DNA of 59,825 nt from an uncultured Prevotella sp. (GTDB lineage: Bacteria > Bacteroidota > Bacteroidia > Bacteroidales > Bacteroidaceae), in contig CAMPYJ010000014.1 of NCBI GenBank assembly GCA_946998205.1, forward strand, positions 1 through 59,825. Direction: 5' to 3'. The notes beneath the pieces are model-generated. The model saw nothing but the letters and a program-made list of their open reading frames with translations, had not been told where the DNA came from and ran no database searches. The position numbers were made by a program, and so were the translations under genes. Below, piece after piece: positions 43,706 to 52,948 of the stretch; position 1 is the first letter of the stretch; the number at the start of each line of letters is the position of its first letter.

Positions 43706-45814
43706 ATGCACAATCAATACAATCTCACTTTGCTCATCCTCATCACCCTGCTGCTCACCGGCTGTGGTGCGGAACGGAACATGAAGAAGGGCGAACAGTT
43801 TCTGGCCATTGGCGAGTATCACGACGCGGCCAACCAGTTTAAGCAGGCCTATCGCAAGACACCGCCCAAGGAAAGAGACACCCGCGGCCGGCGCGCCAAG
43901 AGAATGGCCCTGTGCTATGACCGACTGAACGCTACGCCACAGGCCATCGCAGCCTACCGCAACGTCATCAGATACCGACAGGACGACATCATGACGCACC
44001 TGGCGCTGGCCCGGCAACTGCTCCGGCACGGCGACTACAAGCAAGCGGCCGACGAATACCAGCTGGTGCTCGACTCGATGCCCGACAATGCCCTGGCCCG
44101 CGCGGGACTGCTCTCGGCACAGCGTGCCAGTGGATGGAAAGAGGCGGGCAGCCGGTACACGGTGAAGAAGATGAGCGGGCTGAACTCGCGACGCGCCGAC
44201 TATTCGCCCATGCTCCTGGGCGACGAACACGACCAACTGTATTTTACCTCGACCCGCAACGAGGCCACGGGCAACGAGCTGAGCGGCATCACGGGGTGCA
44301 AGCCCGCCGACATTTTTGTATCTGTCAAGGATGACAAAGGCAACTGGGGCAAGCCCCAACCCGTGCAGGGCGGACTGAACACCGATGCCGAGGAGGGTGC
44401 ATGCGCCTTCAGTCCTGATGGGCGGGAGATGTACCTCACCCAATGTGTGACCGATGCCACCAACCCCCGCTATGCCAAGATCGTAAAATCCAGTAGGGCA
44501 GATGCGGCTTGGGGCAAGGCCAACGACCTGGAAATCACGCGCGACACGCTCTCGAGCTACGCCCATCCGGCCATCTCGCCCGACGGACAGTGGCTCTACT
44601 TCGTCTCGGACATGCCGGGAGGAATGGGCGGAACGGACATCTGGCGGGCGCGCATCACACCGGCCGGACTGGGTGGCGTGGAGAACCTCGGGGCACCCAT
44701 CAACACAGCGGGCAACGAGATGTTCCCTACTTTCCGACCCAATGGCGACCTGTATTTCTCAAGCGACGGCCACCCGGGACTGGGCGGACTGGACATCTAC
44801 ATCGCACAGCCAAACACCCACGCGGAACAAGCGGCACGGCAAGACCCGACAAAGCGCACAGCCACACAGGCCTATCGACTGGTACATCCCGGCTATCCCC
44901 TCAACTCGCAGGGCGACGACTTCGGCATGACCTTCGAGGGACCGTACAACCGAGGTTTCTTCTCGTCCAACCGAGGAGACGCACGGGGATGGGACCACAT
45001 CTACCGGTTTGAGAATCCGGAGATTGTACAGACCATCAAGGGATGGGTGTACGAGAAAGACGGATACGAGCTGCCGCAAGCACAGGTGCGCATCGTGGGC
45101 AGCGACGGCACCAACAAAACACTGAGCGTGAACAGCGAGGGGGCGTTCACATACGTCATCAAGCCAGACGTTGACTATCTGCTGCTGGCAACGTGCAAGG
45201 GATTCCTAAACCATACGGAGCAACTGCGCGCGGGCAAGGTGAGGGAGTCAAAAGAATACACCCTGCAGTTCCCGCTGGCATCCATCAACGTTCCGGTGTT
45301 GATAGACAACATCTTCTACGACTTTGACAAGGCCACCCTGCGTCCCGAATCAAAACAAGCATTGGACGAGCTGGTGAAACTGCTCAACGAAAACGGCAAC
45401 GTGACCATAGAACTGAGCGCGCACTGCGACTATAAAGGTACGAAGGAATACAACAAGCTCCTGGCGCAGCGGCGCGCCGAGACGGTGGTGAGATACCTCA
45501 TCGCAAGGGGGATAGCGAAAGAACGGCTGACACCCGCCGGCTACGGGAAGGAGAGGCCGAAGGTGGTACGCAAGAAGCTGACCGAGCGTTACCCATGGCT
45601 GAAAGAGGGGGACGTGCTGACTGAAGCGTTCATCAAGAAATTGGACCCCGAAAAACAAGAGACATGCAACCAACTGAACCGCCGCACGGAGTTCAAGGTG
45701 CTGCGCGTAACCTATGGCATGTTCGACGAGAAAGGAAACCTCAAGGCGAAAACCAAACCACAGAGCCGAGACAACAAGAAGGATGACGGAAGTATCTTTT
45801 TTGAGTTAGAGTAG
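43706..45814 (+). CDS. porE: PorE-like OmpA-family lipoprotein (TPR, beta-propeller, CRD, OmpA)
   Basis: A 702-residue outer-membrane lipoprotein. Lipobox LLTGC (Cys18); TPR repeats (residues ~20-140, EYHDAANQFKQAYRK, ALARQLLRHGDYKQAADEY); a WD40/PD40-like propeller (150-420, ACAFSPDGREMYLT, PAISPDGQWLYFVSDMPGG). A carboxypeptidase-regulatory-like domain follows (430-510), then a C-terminal OmpA domain that binds peptidoglycan (NIFYDFDKATLRPESKQALDEL, ELSAHCDYKGTKEYN, LAQRRAETVVRYL). This is the architecture of PorE (PG1058), which anchors the type IX secretion machine to the cell wall. It agrees with sorting-tail-like ends on two proteins in this window. Confidence 0.8.
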   Translation: MHNQYNLTLLILITLLLTGCGAERNMKKGEQFLAIGEYHDAANQFKQAYRKTPPKERDTRGRRAKRMALCYDRLNATPQAIAAYRNVIRYRQDDIMTHLALARQLLRHGDYKQAADEYQLVLDSMPDNALARAGLLSAQRASGWKEAGSRYTVKKMSGLNSRRADYSPMLLGDEHDQLYFTSTRNEATGNELSGITGCKPADIFVSVKDDKGNWGKPQPVQGGLNTDAEEGACAFSPDGREMYLTQCVTDATNPRYAKIVKSSRADAAWGKANDLEITRDTLSSYAHPAISPDGQWLYFVSDMPGGMGGTDIWRARITPAGLGGVENLGAPINTAGNEMFPTFRPNGDLYFSSDGHPGLGGLDIYIAQPNTHAEQAARQDPTKRTATQAYRLVHPGYPLNSQGDDFGMTFEGPYNRGFFSSNRGDARGWDHIYRFENPEIVQTIKGWVYEKDGYELPQAQVRIVGSDGTNKTLSVNSEGAFTYVIKPDVDYLLLATCKGFLNHTEQLRAGKVRESKEYTLQFPLASINVPVLIDNIFYDFDKATLRPESKQALDELVKLLNENGNVTIELSAHCDYKGTKEYNKLLAQRRAETVVRYLIARGIAKERLTPAGYGKERPKVVRKKLTERYPWLKEGDVLTEAFIKKLDPEKQETCNQLNRRTEFKVLRVTYGMFDEKGNLKAKTKPQSRDNKKDDGSIFFELE

Positions 45815-46085
45815 TTGCGACTACGAATTTTATTTGAGTTGTTTCAACAACGAATTGAACAAATTGAACAAATTTGATGGTTGAGAACAATGAACGCAAG
45901 CGTTCAACGAATGAACTACAAATTGTGTTTGAGAGGATTTAACAACGAAATAAACAAAAAAAGCGAAATTGATGATTGAGGGACAATGAACTACGAATTG
46001 AAGTTGAGTAGATTCAACTACGAATGACACGAATAACACGAATTTGATGATTGAGATATAACGAACGCAAGCGTTCAACGAATGG
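45815..46085. repeat. Degenerate ~80-110-bp modules with GAACGCAAGCGTTC palindrome
   Basis: Three diverged units built from CAACGAAT(T)GAAC, AATTTGATG(G/A)TTGAG and the palindrome GAACGCAAGCGTTC (in two of them). There is no coding gene. Confidence 0.65.
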
Positions 46086-46089
46086 CTTG

Positions 46090-46172
46090 CTTTTGCCCCT
46101 ATAGTGCGTACTCCTGCTCACATGCTTACCTAAGGCGATGCCTTGGGCTATAAGCTTTTGGGCTTACAGCCC
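46090..46172. repeat. Triloop hairpin array, half copy
   Basis: Contains TGCTTTTGCCC, the CCTAAGGCgatGCCTTGGG hairpin and GGGCTtacAGCCC, corresponding to one half of the full array, in the same orientation as the neighbouring copy 2. Confidence 0.75.
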
Positions 46173-46299
46173 GTGTCGTTCCGTGTGGTTCCGTTGCAAC
46201 CATGAATTACCACACTTCTCGCTTCACCAAAACTGAGTAAATAGCTGACCAGGTGTACACCCAGCTTGGTAGCGTTGGATAGCGATATGAGGTAGGCAC

Positions 46300-46506
46300 G
46301 GGCTGTAAGCCCAAAAGCCTACAGCCCAGGGCAACGCCCTGAGATTGGAATACGTTTGGATTACTGCGCCCTGTAAGGGCAAAAGCATGTGATTATCATT
46401 TTGTTACACTTGCTTTCCCTATGCTTTTGCCCTTACAGGGCGTACGCCTACTCACATGCTTACCCAAGGCGATGCCTTGGGCTATAAGCTTTTGGGCTTA
46501 CAGCCC
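46300..46506 (-). repeat. Triloop hairpin array, copy 2
   Basis: The reverse complement matches 37390-37598 along its length: GGGCTgtaAGCCC, CCAAGGCatcGCCTTGG, GCCCTgtaAGGGC, CAGGGCgttGCCCTG and GGGCTtacAGCCC. Stems are conserved and the differences fall mostly in the linkers. The adjoining 46222-46299 matches the shoulder of copy 1. 46507-46790 has no gene. Confidence 0.85.
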
Positions 46507-46790
46507 GAGAGATACCGCATCCTGTAGCCAGTAGGATGCGCATCCCTTAACTAAAAATAGATAAGGTTGGGTATCTATGGTTTACAAACTTCTTATGAAA
46601 ATGTGACAACGTAAGAAGTGGATAGTAATCTCTGTTTAACAACTAATTAAGCGAATTTGATGGCTGGTGTTTATCGCCTTGCATACTTCCTTCGTGTCTT
46701 TCATGTCTTTCGCTGTTCAACGGCACGATACGCGGTAGCGGCAACTTCTTTCGTGTCTTTCGTTGTTCAACAACACAATTCGTGGCCACA

Positions 46791-47141
46791 TCAGTTGTTG
46801 GATTCCACCGCCTGATAAGCACCGAGGAAGACAAAGGTGAGGATAGTGAGATAGACCATGATGGGCGTTTGTATGCCTATTTCTATGGAAGCCATCCAGC
46901 CATTGACGTCGCCCACGAAATTGCTGAACACCATGCGCAGCTGGTTCAACGCGTTGCTCATCAGCAGGAAGACCACCCCCATGACGCAACAGAAGAACAC
47001 CCAGATGCGGTTGAGGTTGACCAACCGCCGTGGCAGCCTCCGCATCACCTGTTGGGTAAAGCCGTTGTCGGCGAGCTCGAAAGTATGTTGTGCAAAGAAC
47101 TGTCTGAGCAGTTCATCGTCCTTATTTTCCATCATAACCAT
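46791..47141 (-). CDS. Small two-helix membrane protein (DUF5056-like)
   Basis: A 116-residue protein with a soluble N-terminal ~45 residues (DELLRQFFAQHTFELADNGFTQQVMRRLPRR) and two hydrophobic helices (WVFFCCVMGVVFLLMSNAL, IMVYLTILTFVFLGAYQAV). It overlaps the 3' end of the sigma-factor gene by 20 bp, so it is translated with it. In Bacteroidales such proteins follow ECF sigma genes and may regulate them as membrane partners; here it lacks a recognisable anti-sigma motif. The start could also be the Met at 47132. Confidence 0.7.
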   Translation of the reverse strand: MVMMENKDDELLRQFFAQHTFELADNGFTQQVMRRLPRRLVNLNRIWVFFCCVMGVVFLLMSNALNQLRMVFSNFVGDVNGWMASIEIGIQTPIMVYLTILTFVFLGAYQAVESNN

Positions 47142-47664
47142 TTTGTTTTAAATAAGTTGTCAGTTTACCCTTTCCCCTGAACAAGTGCGATTTCACCGTT
47201 CCTTCCGCCAGTCCCGTGATGTCGGCAATCTTGTCGATGGGCTGTCCCTCCATGAGCTGCAGGGTTACGCAGAGCCGCTCGGTGGGCGTGAGGATGTCCA
47301 GGGCGTCGTACAGATCCATCTTCAGCTGACTGTCGCCTACCGTGGCGTGCCGTGCGGCAACGGCAGGCGAATCCAGTCCTTCGGTCATCTTGCGCTGTCG
47401 CGTGTAGTCGTAGAACACGTTGTAAGCGATGCGGTAGAGCCAGGTAGAGAATTTCGACTGTCCCCTGTACTGAGCCAACTTGGTGTAAGCCTTTACGAAA
47501 GTGTCTTGCGCCAGGTCGTCACTCAGCGGTTCGTCGCCCAAGGTCTGGCTCAGGAAGAAACGCCGAATGGGCGACTGATACCTCACCACAAGCAAGTCGA
47601 AGGCCCGCTTGTCGTGGGAAACAGTCACCTGTCGCACGAGGGATAAGTCGTCGAGGGGGCTCAC
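47122..47664 (-). CDS. ECF-type RNA polymerase sigma factor
   Basis: A 180-residue group IV sigma factor. Region 2 (residues ~20-90) includes DDLAQDTFVKAYTKLAQYRGQSKFSTWLYRIAYNVFYDYTRQR; region 4 (~115-175) has LTPTERLCVTLQLMEGQPIDKIADITGLAEGTVKSHLFRGKGKL. It would direct transcription of a small regulon, perhaps envelope stress genes. It lies between two membrane-protein genes in one operon, 1 bp after the DUF6249-like gene. Confidence 0.92.
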   Translation of the reverse strand: MSPLDDLSLVRQVTVSHDKRAFDLLVVRYQSPIRRFFLSQTLGDEPLSDDLAQDTFVKAYTKLAQYRGQSKFSTWLYRIAYNVFYDYTRQRKMTEGLDSPAVAARHATVGDSQLKMDLYDALDILTPTERLCVTLQLMEGQPIDKIADITGLAEGTVKSHLFRGKGKLTTYLKQNGYDGK

Positions 47665-47665
47665 G

Positions 47666-48337
47666 CTATTTCAATTCATCGTGGTTGTTAACAGAGGTCT
47701 TCGCCATGACGAGCTGTCCGACACCCAGGCAGACAAGCAGTCCGCCGATGCCAATGAGCGTTTCCGATCCCCAGATGGCGAACATTACCATGAGTCCCAC
47801 GCCCATGGCTACATGGCGGATGCCCGCCTTCCACAGATACTCAGGACTCTGTCTGTTAGCATGCATCAGTTCTTCGGGAATGGGCTGCCCGTTCTCCACG
47901 GCCTTTTCAGCCAGCGCCACCTTGTCGTTGTGTCGCTTGATGATATGGCGCAGCACCATGATCACCACGATGACCGGCAACAGAATGAAGAACAACACGC
48001 AGAATATCACCCCGATGGCGATGGAGGTAGCCCCGACGGGGCCGCCAAGATGCCGCAGCCAGGAGGGGAGTTCTTCAACGACGTTGTCAGAGTCTTCGTC
48101 GTCCCAGAAGCCGTCGTCATCAAAGGCAGGGTCGTTCCCTGAATTCTCCGACACCGTGTCTGTGGAAGCGGATGCCGAGGAGGTGGTGTCCGAATAGGCG
48201 GCGACACCCTGATTGAGCGAGTCGGCCGCCGTCGCCACGCCCGTCACCGGCGCATGGTGACGGTGATGTCCTCGGGCCTCGGAGCCGTTGACACCTATGG
48301 CCAGCAACATCAAGCATGCTAAAAGATACTGTTTCAT
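47666..48337 (-). CDS. Membrane protein with DUF6249-like domain
   Basis: A 223-residue exported membrane protein. Signal peptide (LLACLMLLAIGVNG), then a His-rich and Ser/Asp/Glu-rich linker (residues 20-90). Three hydrophobic segments follow: IAIGVIFCVLFFILLPVIVVIMVL, VAMGVGLMVMFAIW and TLIGIGGLLVCLGVGQLV. It is first in the operon with the ECF sigma factor and could sense the envelope state for it. The DUF6249 label is from memory of Bacteroidales proteins of this form. Confidence 0.65.
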   Translation of the reverse strand: MKQYLLACLMLLAIGVNGSEARGHHRHHAPVTGVATAADSLNQGVAAYSDTTSSASASTDTVSENSGNDPAFDDDGFWDDEDSDNVVEELPSWLRHLGGPVGATSIAIGVIFCVLFFILLPVIVVIMVLRHIIKRHNDKVALAEKAVENGQPIPEELMHANRQSPEYLWKAGIRHVAMGVGLMVMFAIWGSETLIGIGGLLVCLGVGQLVMAKTSVNNHDELK

Positions 48338-48389
48338 ATTTTCAATTTTTATTCTTTAATTTTTTGTTTGTTGGACGCAACAGCGGCGC

Positions 48390-48426
48390 TTTTAGTTGCA
48401 AAGGAACAAAATTTTTTCTACATTTG
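48390..48426. promoter_or_regulatory. Overlapping divergent promoters
   Basis: Plus strand: TTG near 48396, 20 nt, TACATTTG (48419-48426), serving the methyltransferase. Minus strand: TTCCTTTG over about 48399-48406, serving the ECF sigma operon. The two overlap. Confidence 0.45.
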
Positions 48427-48444
48427 CACGAAACAAACAAGCCA

Positions 48445-49935
48445 ATGCATCTTCCCGAAGCGTTTGAAACCTACACCCGCACCCTGATGGGGTCCCGCTT
48501 GTACGATGACCTCGTGCGAGCCTTGCAAGACGAACCCGCTGCTTGCATCCGACTGAACCGCCGGAAATGTCCATCGGCACAGGTTGCCGTGCCCCATGTT
48601 CGGGTGCCTTGGTGCGACCAGGGCTATCGCTTGGTATGCCGGCCCGCGTTCACCTTCGACCCGCTGCTGCACGCTGGTGCCTACTATGTGCAGGAACCGT
48701 CGTCGATGTTCTTGTCGGCCGTGCTCAAACAATATGTTCGAGAGCCGGTCAAGATGCTGGACTTGTGCGCCGCCCCGGGTGGAAAGTCAACACTGGCCCG
48801 AGCGGAATTGCCCGAGGGAAGCGTGCTGATGTGCAACGAACCGGTGAGAAACCGAGCGCAAGTGCTGGCGGAAAACGTGTGGAAATGGGGACATCCCGAT
48901 GTGATTGTCACCAACAATTATCCGGCTGATTACCGCAAGGCAGGGTTGCGGTTTGACGTGATTCTCTGCGACGCGCCTTGCTCTGGCGAAGGCATGTTTC
49001 GCAAAAACGGCAACGCCATCGATGAATGGAGCGAGCAAAATGTGGAGAACTGCGCCCGCCTGCAACGCGAAATCGTGGCTGATGCCTGGGAATGTCTCGA
49101 AGCGGGCGGACTGATGATTTATTCTACCTGCACTTTCAACGCCAAAGAGAATGAGGAAAACGTGGCGTGGATATGTAGTGAATTGGGGGCTAAAACCTTA
49201 TCTATTGAAACGGAAACTCATTGGGTTATTGCTCCAACTCCATTGCATCAAGAAAACCAGGGCAGCAAGCCCATCGGCGGTTCGCCTTATCTCGCTGAAC
49301 CTCTGCACGTTTACCGCTTTATTCCCGGTTATCAAAACGCCTGGGGAAAGCAAATGGGCGAAGGCCTGTTCATGGCGGTGCTGCGCAAAGATGGGGAGAG
49401 AAAGCCCGAGAAGCCTTTGAAGCAGCAACCGAGCATGAGAGGAGCCAAAGGCAAAGAGGCGAAAAGTGGCAGCGGCAAGGACAATAATATGGTTCGTGAA
49501 TGGCTGCTGCAACCCGACAATTTCTGCTATATATATAAAGGTGACGAGCTGCTGGCCATGCGACAACCGCTGACCGCACTGTACGAAAAGGCTGCCGGTG
49601 AACTGCGCGTATTGTCGGCTGGCATCTGCCTGGGTCAGCAGAAGGGCAAGAACTGGATACCTAATGAGTCGCTCGCTCTGTCTACCTGCCTCAATCCAGC
49701 GGCCTTTCCGAAGGTGGAACTCAGTCATGCTGACGCCCTGAACTATCTGCGAAGTCAGGCCATCCCTCTGCCGGCAGACACCCCGCGGGGCTTCGTTCTC
49801 GTGACTTATCGCAGTCTGCCGCTGGGCTTCATGAAGAACATCGGCAACCGGGCCAACAACCTCTACCCCAACGAGTGGCGCATCAAGAGCCAGTACGCCC
49901 CCGGGGAAGAGCCACACATCATTGACATTGAATAA
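48445..49935 (+). CDS. NOL1/NOP2/Sun-type rRNA (cytosine-C5)-methyltransferase
   Basis: A 496-residue SAM-dependent RNA methyltransferase, RsmF-like. The SAM site is in LDLCAAPGGKSTLA, the two catalytic cysteines in CDAPCSGEGMFRK and YSTCTFNAKENE, and a C-terminal PUA-like RNA-binding region (about 380-496) follows. It probably modifies 16S rRNA. The ATG at 48445 is chosen: the frame is open upstream to 48316, but the promoter TACATTTG lies at 48419-48426 and MHLPEAF is the usual family start. It is followed after 12 bp by thyA. Confidence 0.9.
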   Translation: MHLPEAFETYTRTLMGSRLYDDLVRALQDEPAACIRLNRRKCPSAQVAVPHVRVPWCDQGYRLVCRPAFTFDPLLHAGAYYVQEPSSMFLSAVLKQYVREPVKMLDLCAAPGGKSTLARAELPEGSVLMCNEPVRNRAQVLAENVWKWGHPDVIVTNNYPADYRKAGLRFDVILCDAPCSGEGMFRKNGNAIDEWSEQNVENCARLQREIVADAWECLEAGGLMIYSTCTFNAKENEENVAWICSELGAKTLSIETETHWVIAPTPLHQENQGSKPIGGSPYLAEPLHVYRFIPGYQNAWGKQMGEGLFMAVLRKDGERKPEKPLKQQPSMRGAKGKEAKSGSGKDNNMVREWLLQPDNFCYIYKGDELLAMRQPLTALYEKAAGELRVLSAGICLGQQKGKNWIPNESLALSTCLNPAAFPKVELSHADALNYLRSQAIPLPADTPRGFVLVTYRSLPLGFMKNIGNRANNLYPNEWRIKSQYAPGEEPHIIDIE

Positions 49936-49947
49936 TACTAACGAACT

Positions 49948-50742
49948 ATGCAACAATATTTAGACCTACTACATCGCATCCTCGAAGAAGGAAAGGTGAA
50001 GACTGACCGCACCGGAACCGGCACGAAGAGCGTTTTCGGCCACCAGATGAGGTTCAACCTGGAGGACGGATTCCCCCTGCTGACCACGAAGAAACTGCAC
50101 CTGAAGTCCATCATCTACGAACTGCTGTGGTTTCTCAAAGGAGACACCAACGTGAAATATCTGCAAGAACACGGCGTGCGCATCTGGAACGAGTGGGCGG
50201 ACGAGAACGGAGACCTGGGTCCCGTGTACGGGCATCAGTGGCGTTCGTGGCCCGACCACCGCGGCGGCACCATCGACCAGATACAAAACGTCATCGACCT
50301 GATTAAGCAGCATCCCTACAGCCGCAGAATGCTGGTCACTGCCTGGAACCCTGCCGACATCAGTGAAATGGCGCTGCCGCCCTGCCACTGTCTGTTCCAG
50401 TTTTATGTGGCCGACGGGCGTTTGTCGCTGCAACTGTATCAACGCAGCGCCGACACCTTCTTGGGCGTGCCTTTCAACATCGCCTCGTATGCCCTGCTGC
50501 TACAAATGATGGCGCAGGTCACAGGACTGAAAGCGGGTGATTTCATCCACACCACGGGCGACACGCACCTGTACCTGAACCACATCGAGCAGGCTAAGTT
50601 GCAACTCACCCGCACGCCCCGTAAGCTGCCGCAGATGAAGTTGAATCCAGACGTAAAAAATCTTTTCGACTTTAGATACGAAGACTTTGAACTCCTCAAT
50701 TACGACCCCTGGCCCCACATCAAGGCAGAGGTGGCAGTTTAG
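49948..50742 (+). CDS. thyA: Thymidylate synthase
   Basis: Makes dTMP from dUMP with methylene-tetrahydrofolate. 264 residues as in E. coli; the folate/dUMP-binding DRTGTGTKSVFGHQMRF starts the protein, the catalytic Cys is in ALPPCHCLFQFYV, and QRSADTFLGVPFNIASYA is intact. It produces dihydrofolate, which the FolA product encoded 205 bp downstream recycles. Confidence 0.97.
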   Translation: MQQYLDLLHRILEEGKVKTDRTGTGTKSVFGHQMRFNLEDGFPLLTTKKLHLKSIIYELLWFLKGDTNVKYLQEHGVRIWNEWADENGDLGPVYGHQWRSWPDHRGGTIDQIQNVIDLIKQHPYSRRMLVTAWNPADISEMALPPCHCLFQFYVADGRLSLQLYQRSADTFLGVPFNIASYALLLQMMAQVTGLKAGDFIHTTGDTHLYLNHIEQAKLQLTRTPRKLPQMKLNPDVKNLFDFRYEDFELLNYDPWPHIKAEVAV

Positions 50743-50810
50743 TTTTTGAGTTTTTGAGTTTTTAAGTTTTTGAGTTGACAAGTTCACAAATTCACGAGTT
50801 CACGAGTTGA
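50743..50810. repeat. Octamer repeat array (second site)
   Basis: GAGTTTTT units decaying into GAGTTCAC-type ones, related to the arrays at 4286-4557, right after the thyA stop. Confidence 0.8.
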
Positions 50811-50818
50811 TGGCTTGT

Positions 50819-50927
50819 CTAACCACTCCCCTCCCTTTTGGGGAGGGGCAAGGGGGAGAGGCCAAAAGTTCAAAGTAACCGGCTAACCACTCCCCTCCCT
50901 TTTGGGGAGGGGTAAGGGGGAGAGGCC
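50819..50927. repeat. Two copies of a G/C-rich hairpin unit
   Basis: TAACCACTCCCCTCCC, then TTTT, then GGGGAGGGG and AAGGGGGAGAGGCC, at 50819-50863 and again at 50883-50927. Each forms a strong hairpin. The units lie between thyA and folA. Confidence 0.85.
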
Positions 50928-50947
50928 GCTTTTTAAAAGTAAATAAA

Positions 50948-51433
50948 ATGTTAATCACCATCATCGCAGCCGTGGCGCGCAATCGTGCCATCGGCTATCA
51001 GAACAAATTGTTATATTGGTTGCCCAACGACCTGAAACGGTTCAAGGCACTTACCACCGGACACACCATCATCATGGGGCGGCGCACCTTCGAGTCGCTG
51101 CCCAAAGGCGCATTGCCCAACCGGCGTAACATCGTGCTGAGTCGCACGCAAACCCACTTTGAGGGTTGCGATAGCTTCGCGTCGCTCGATGAAGCACTCG
51201 CTCACTGCGCTGCCGACGAAGACATCTACATCATCGGCGGCGCCCATGTCTACCAACAAGCCATCGAACGGGCCGACCGTCTGTGCCTCACCGAGGTTGA
51301 TGACGTGCCGGAACAGGCAGACGTGTTCTTTCCTCCTTATGACGACTGGCACGAAATATCACGCGAGGAACATGGCACCGACGAGCGTCATGCCCACCGC
51401 TACGCCTTCGTCGACTATGTGAAAAACAAGTAG
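50948..51433 (+). CDS. folA: Dihydrofolate reductase
   Basis: Reduces dihydrofolate to tetrahydrofolate with NADPH. 161 residues: IIAAVARNRAIGYQNKLLYWLPNDLKRFKALT contains the substrate-binding Asp in the L-P-x-D-L-x-x-F pattern. GHTIIMGRRTFESLP and IYIIGGAHVYQQAI bind NADPH. It is separated from thyA by repeat sequence, so co-transcription is uncertain. Confidence 0.96.
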   Translation: MLITIIAAVARNRAIGYQNKLLYWLPNDLKRFKALTTGHTIIMGRRTFESLPKGALPNRRNIVLSRTQTHFEGCDSFASLDEALAHCAADEDIYIIGGAHVYQQAIERADRLCLTEVDDVPEQADVFFPPYDDWHEISREEHGTDERHAHRYAFVDYVKNK

Positions 51434-51516
51434 GGACGTGACTTATCACGCCCCTACCCTTTTTATTTTTCGTTCTCAACGGAACGTTATAAATCACGAC
51501 CTACGCATATACGCCG

Positions 51517-52944
51517 CTATTCGAACGGCACTACGTCAGCCGTGGTCTTGTTGCCGACGATGAGATGATTCATGTTATATCGGATGGTAACCCGCAAGTT
51601 TTTCTTATCAAGCTCAAAAGCGTCCATGCCCTGCTCATGCGGTATGAAGGCCGGCACATGCGCTTTGATGTAAGGAGCGGCCGCAGGATTGGCTTTGGCC
51701 TCCACCTCGCTGATGGGTAAGCGGATGCCCAAATCGTTCATGCGCCGTCCCTCAGCGATGAAAATTTCCTGGCGCATCAGGTAAATCAGCTCGAGCAGCG
51801 CGTCGTGACTTTGACACTGGTCGATCATCTCTGCCGTCACCGACGTACCTGAAACCGTGGGCACGCTCACCACTTGCGGCTTCTTTCGGCTCAACACCAA
51901 CCCCTTGCGATAAGGTTCACCCAGCGATGCGGCAACTGTGTAGGCAGCTCCGTCGGGATATTCCTTGATGCCTCCCACGGCTCGTGTCTTGGCCCAATCT
52001 TTCACATCGTGCCGCACGGGGCGCGACTTAACCAGACCAAGCAGTTGTTTGAGTTGCGCCTTGCACTTGTCCGTCTCCTTTTTGGCCAGCAAGGCTTCGG
52101 CCATGATGAGGTAGTTCTCCTCGGCCTTAGCTATGCAGATGGGACTCTCGTAGGTGGACGTGAGCTGCACATATTTGGGATTGAGAAAGTTAAGACGCGG
52201 CAATGGCTGATACATGGCTTTCCAGATGTCATCCTGCATCGCGTTGAACACATTGTTCGAGCCATCAAACTGCACCTGCCACAGCAGATTGTCGCACAGC
52301 TTTAACGCCTTGCCGCTCTCCTCCAACGCCTCGTCTACCTTGCCCAGGCGGTAATAGGCGCGCGCCTTGAGCGTGTGGACAAACGACCGAAGCGTGTCGT
52401 TCGCAGCATATTTCTCACTTTCTCCCAGCGATTGCAGTGCCAGTTGCAACAGCTCTTGCCAGGTTTTCACCTCACCCCGATCGCTCACAGGCAGGGCCAT
52501 GAAGTTCTCGCCGCCGAGCAAGAAGCCGTAAGCCTTGATGGTATGAAGTTTGAACAGCTGCGCCTTCGTGACGTTCTTGTCATACTTGCTCACCTTGTCA
52601 AAGGCGAAATCGGCCGTGGCGCGCAACTGCTGCACGGCTCGTTCCAAGCCATTCACATCAGGATCGTTGTACAATATTTTCGGCTCGTCAAAGAGTTTGC
52701 TCTCGCGTGTGTAGTTGTTGAAATAGTTGTCAGAGATGATTTCGGTCTGCAAGCAGAAGTCACCAACCGTGAGGGCCAATGTCTTCTCGGCACCGTTCAC
52801 CCAGGTGTCCATGGCGTTTCCGCCCTGGAGATAACTATCTTCTGTGACGTTAGGATTCTCGATGTCGCCGGGGGCCACCAGGTCGCACGAGGCCAACAGC
52901 AACGTTCCCCCGATGATGAGGGTATATGATAGGTTTGATTGCAT
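51517..52944 (-). CDS. SusD/RagB-family nutrient-binding lipoprotein
   Basis: A 475-residue outer-membrane lipoprotein that caps a SusC-type transporter and captures its ligand. Lipobox LLLASC (Cys20); the N-terminal D-L-V-A-P-G-D-I-E-N-P-N block and TPR-like helices (FVHTLKARAYYRLGKVDEALEE, AEENYLIMAEALLAKK) are typical. The C-terminal REIFIAEGRRMNDLGIRLPI is the RagB/SusD motif. It follows the susC-like gene by 4 bp. No glycosidase or regulator is adjacent, so the substrate, glycan or peptide, cannot be told. Confidence 0.9.
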   Translation of the reverse strand: MQSNLSYTLIIGGTLLLASCDLVAPGDIENPNVTEDSYLQGGNAMDTWVNGAEKTLALTVGDFCLQTEIISDNYFNNYTRESKLFDEPKILYNDPDVNGLERAVQQLRATADFAFDKVSKYDKNVTKAQLFKLHTIKAYGFLLGGENFMALPVSDRGEVKTWQELLQLALQSLGESEKYAANDTLRSFVHTLKARAYYRLGKVDEALEESGKALKLCDNLLWQVQFDGSNNVFNAMQDDIWKAMYQPLPRLNFLNPKYVQLTSTYESPICIAKAEENYLIMAEALLAKKETDKCKAQLKQLLGLVKSRPVRHDVKDWAKTRAVGGIKEYPDGAAYTVAASLGEPYRKGLVLSRKKPQVVSVPTVSGTSVTAEMIDQCQSHDALLELIYLMRQEIFIAEGRRMNDLGIRLPISEVEAKANPAAAPYIKAHVPAFIPHEQGMDAFELDKKNLRVTIRYNMNHLIVGNKTTADVVPFE

Positions 52945-52948
52945 GATT

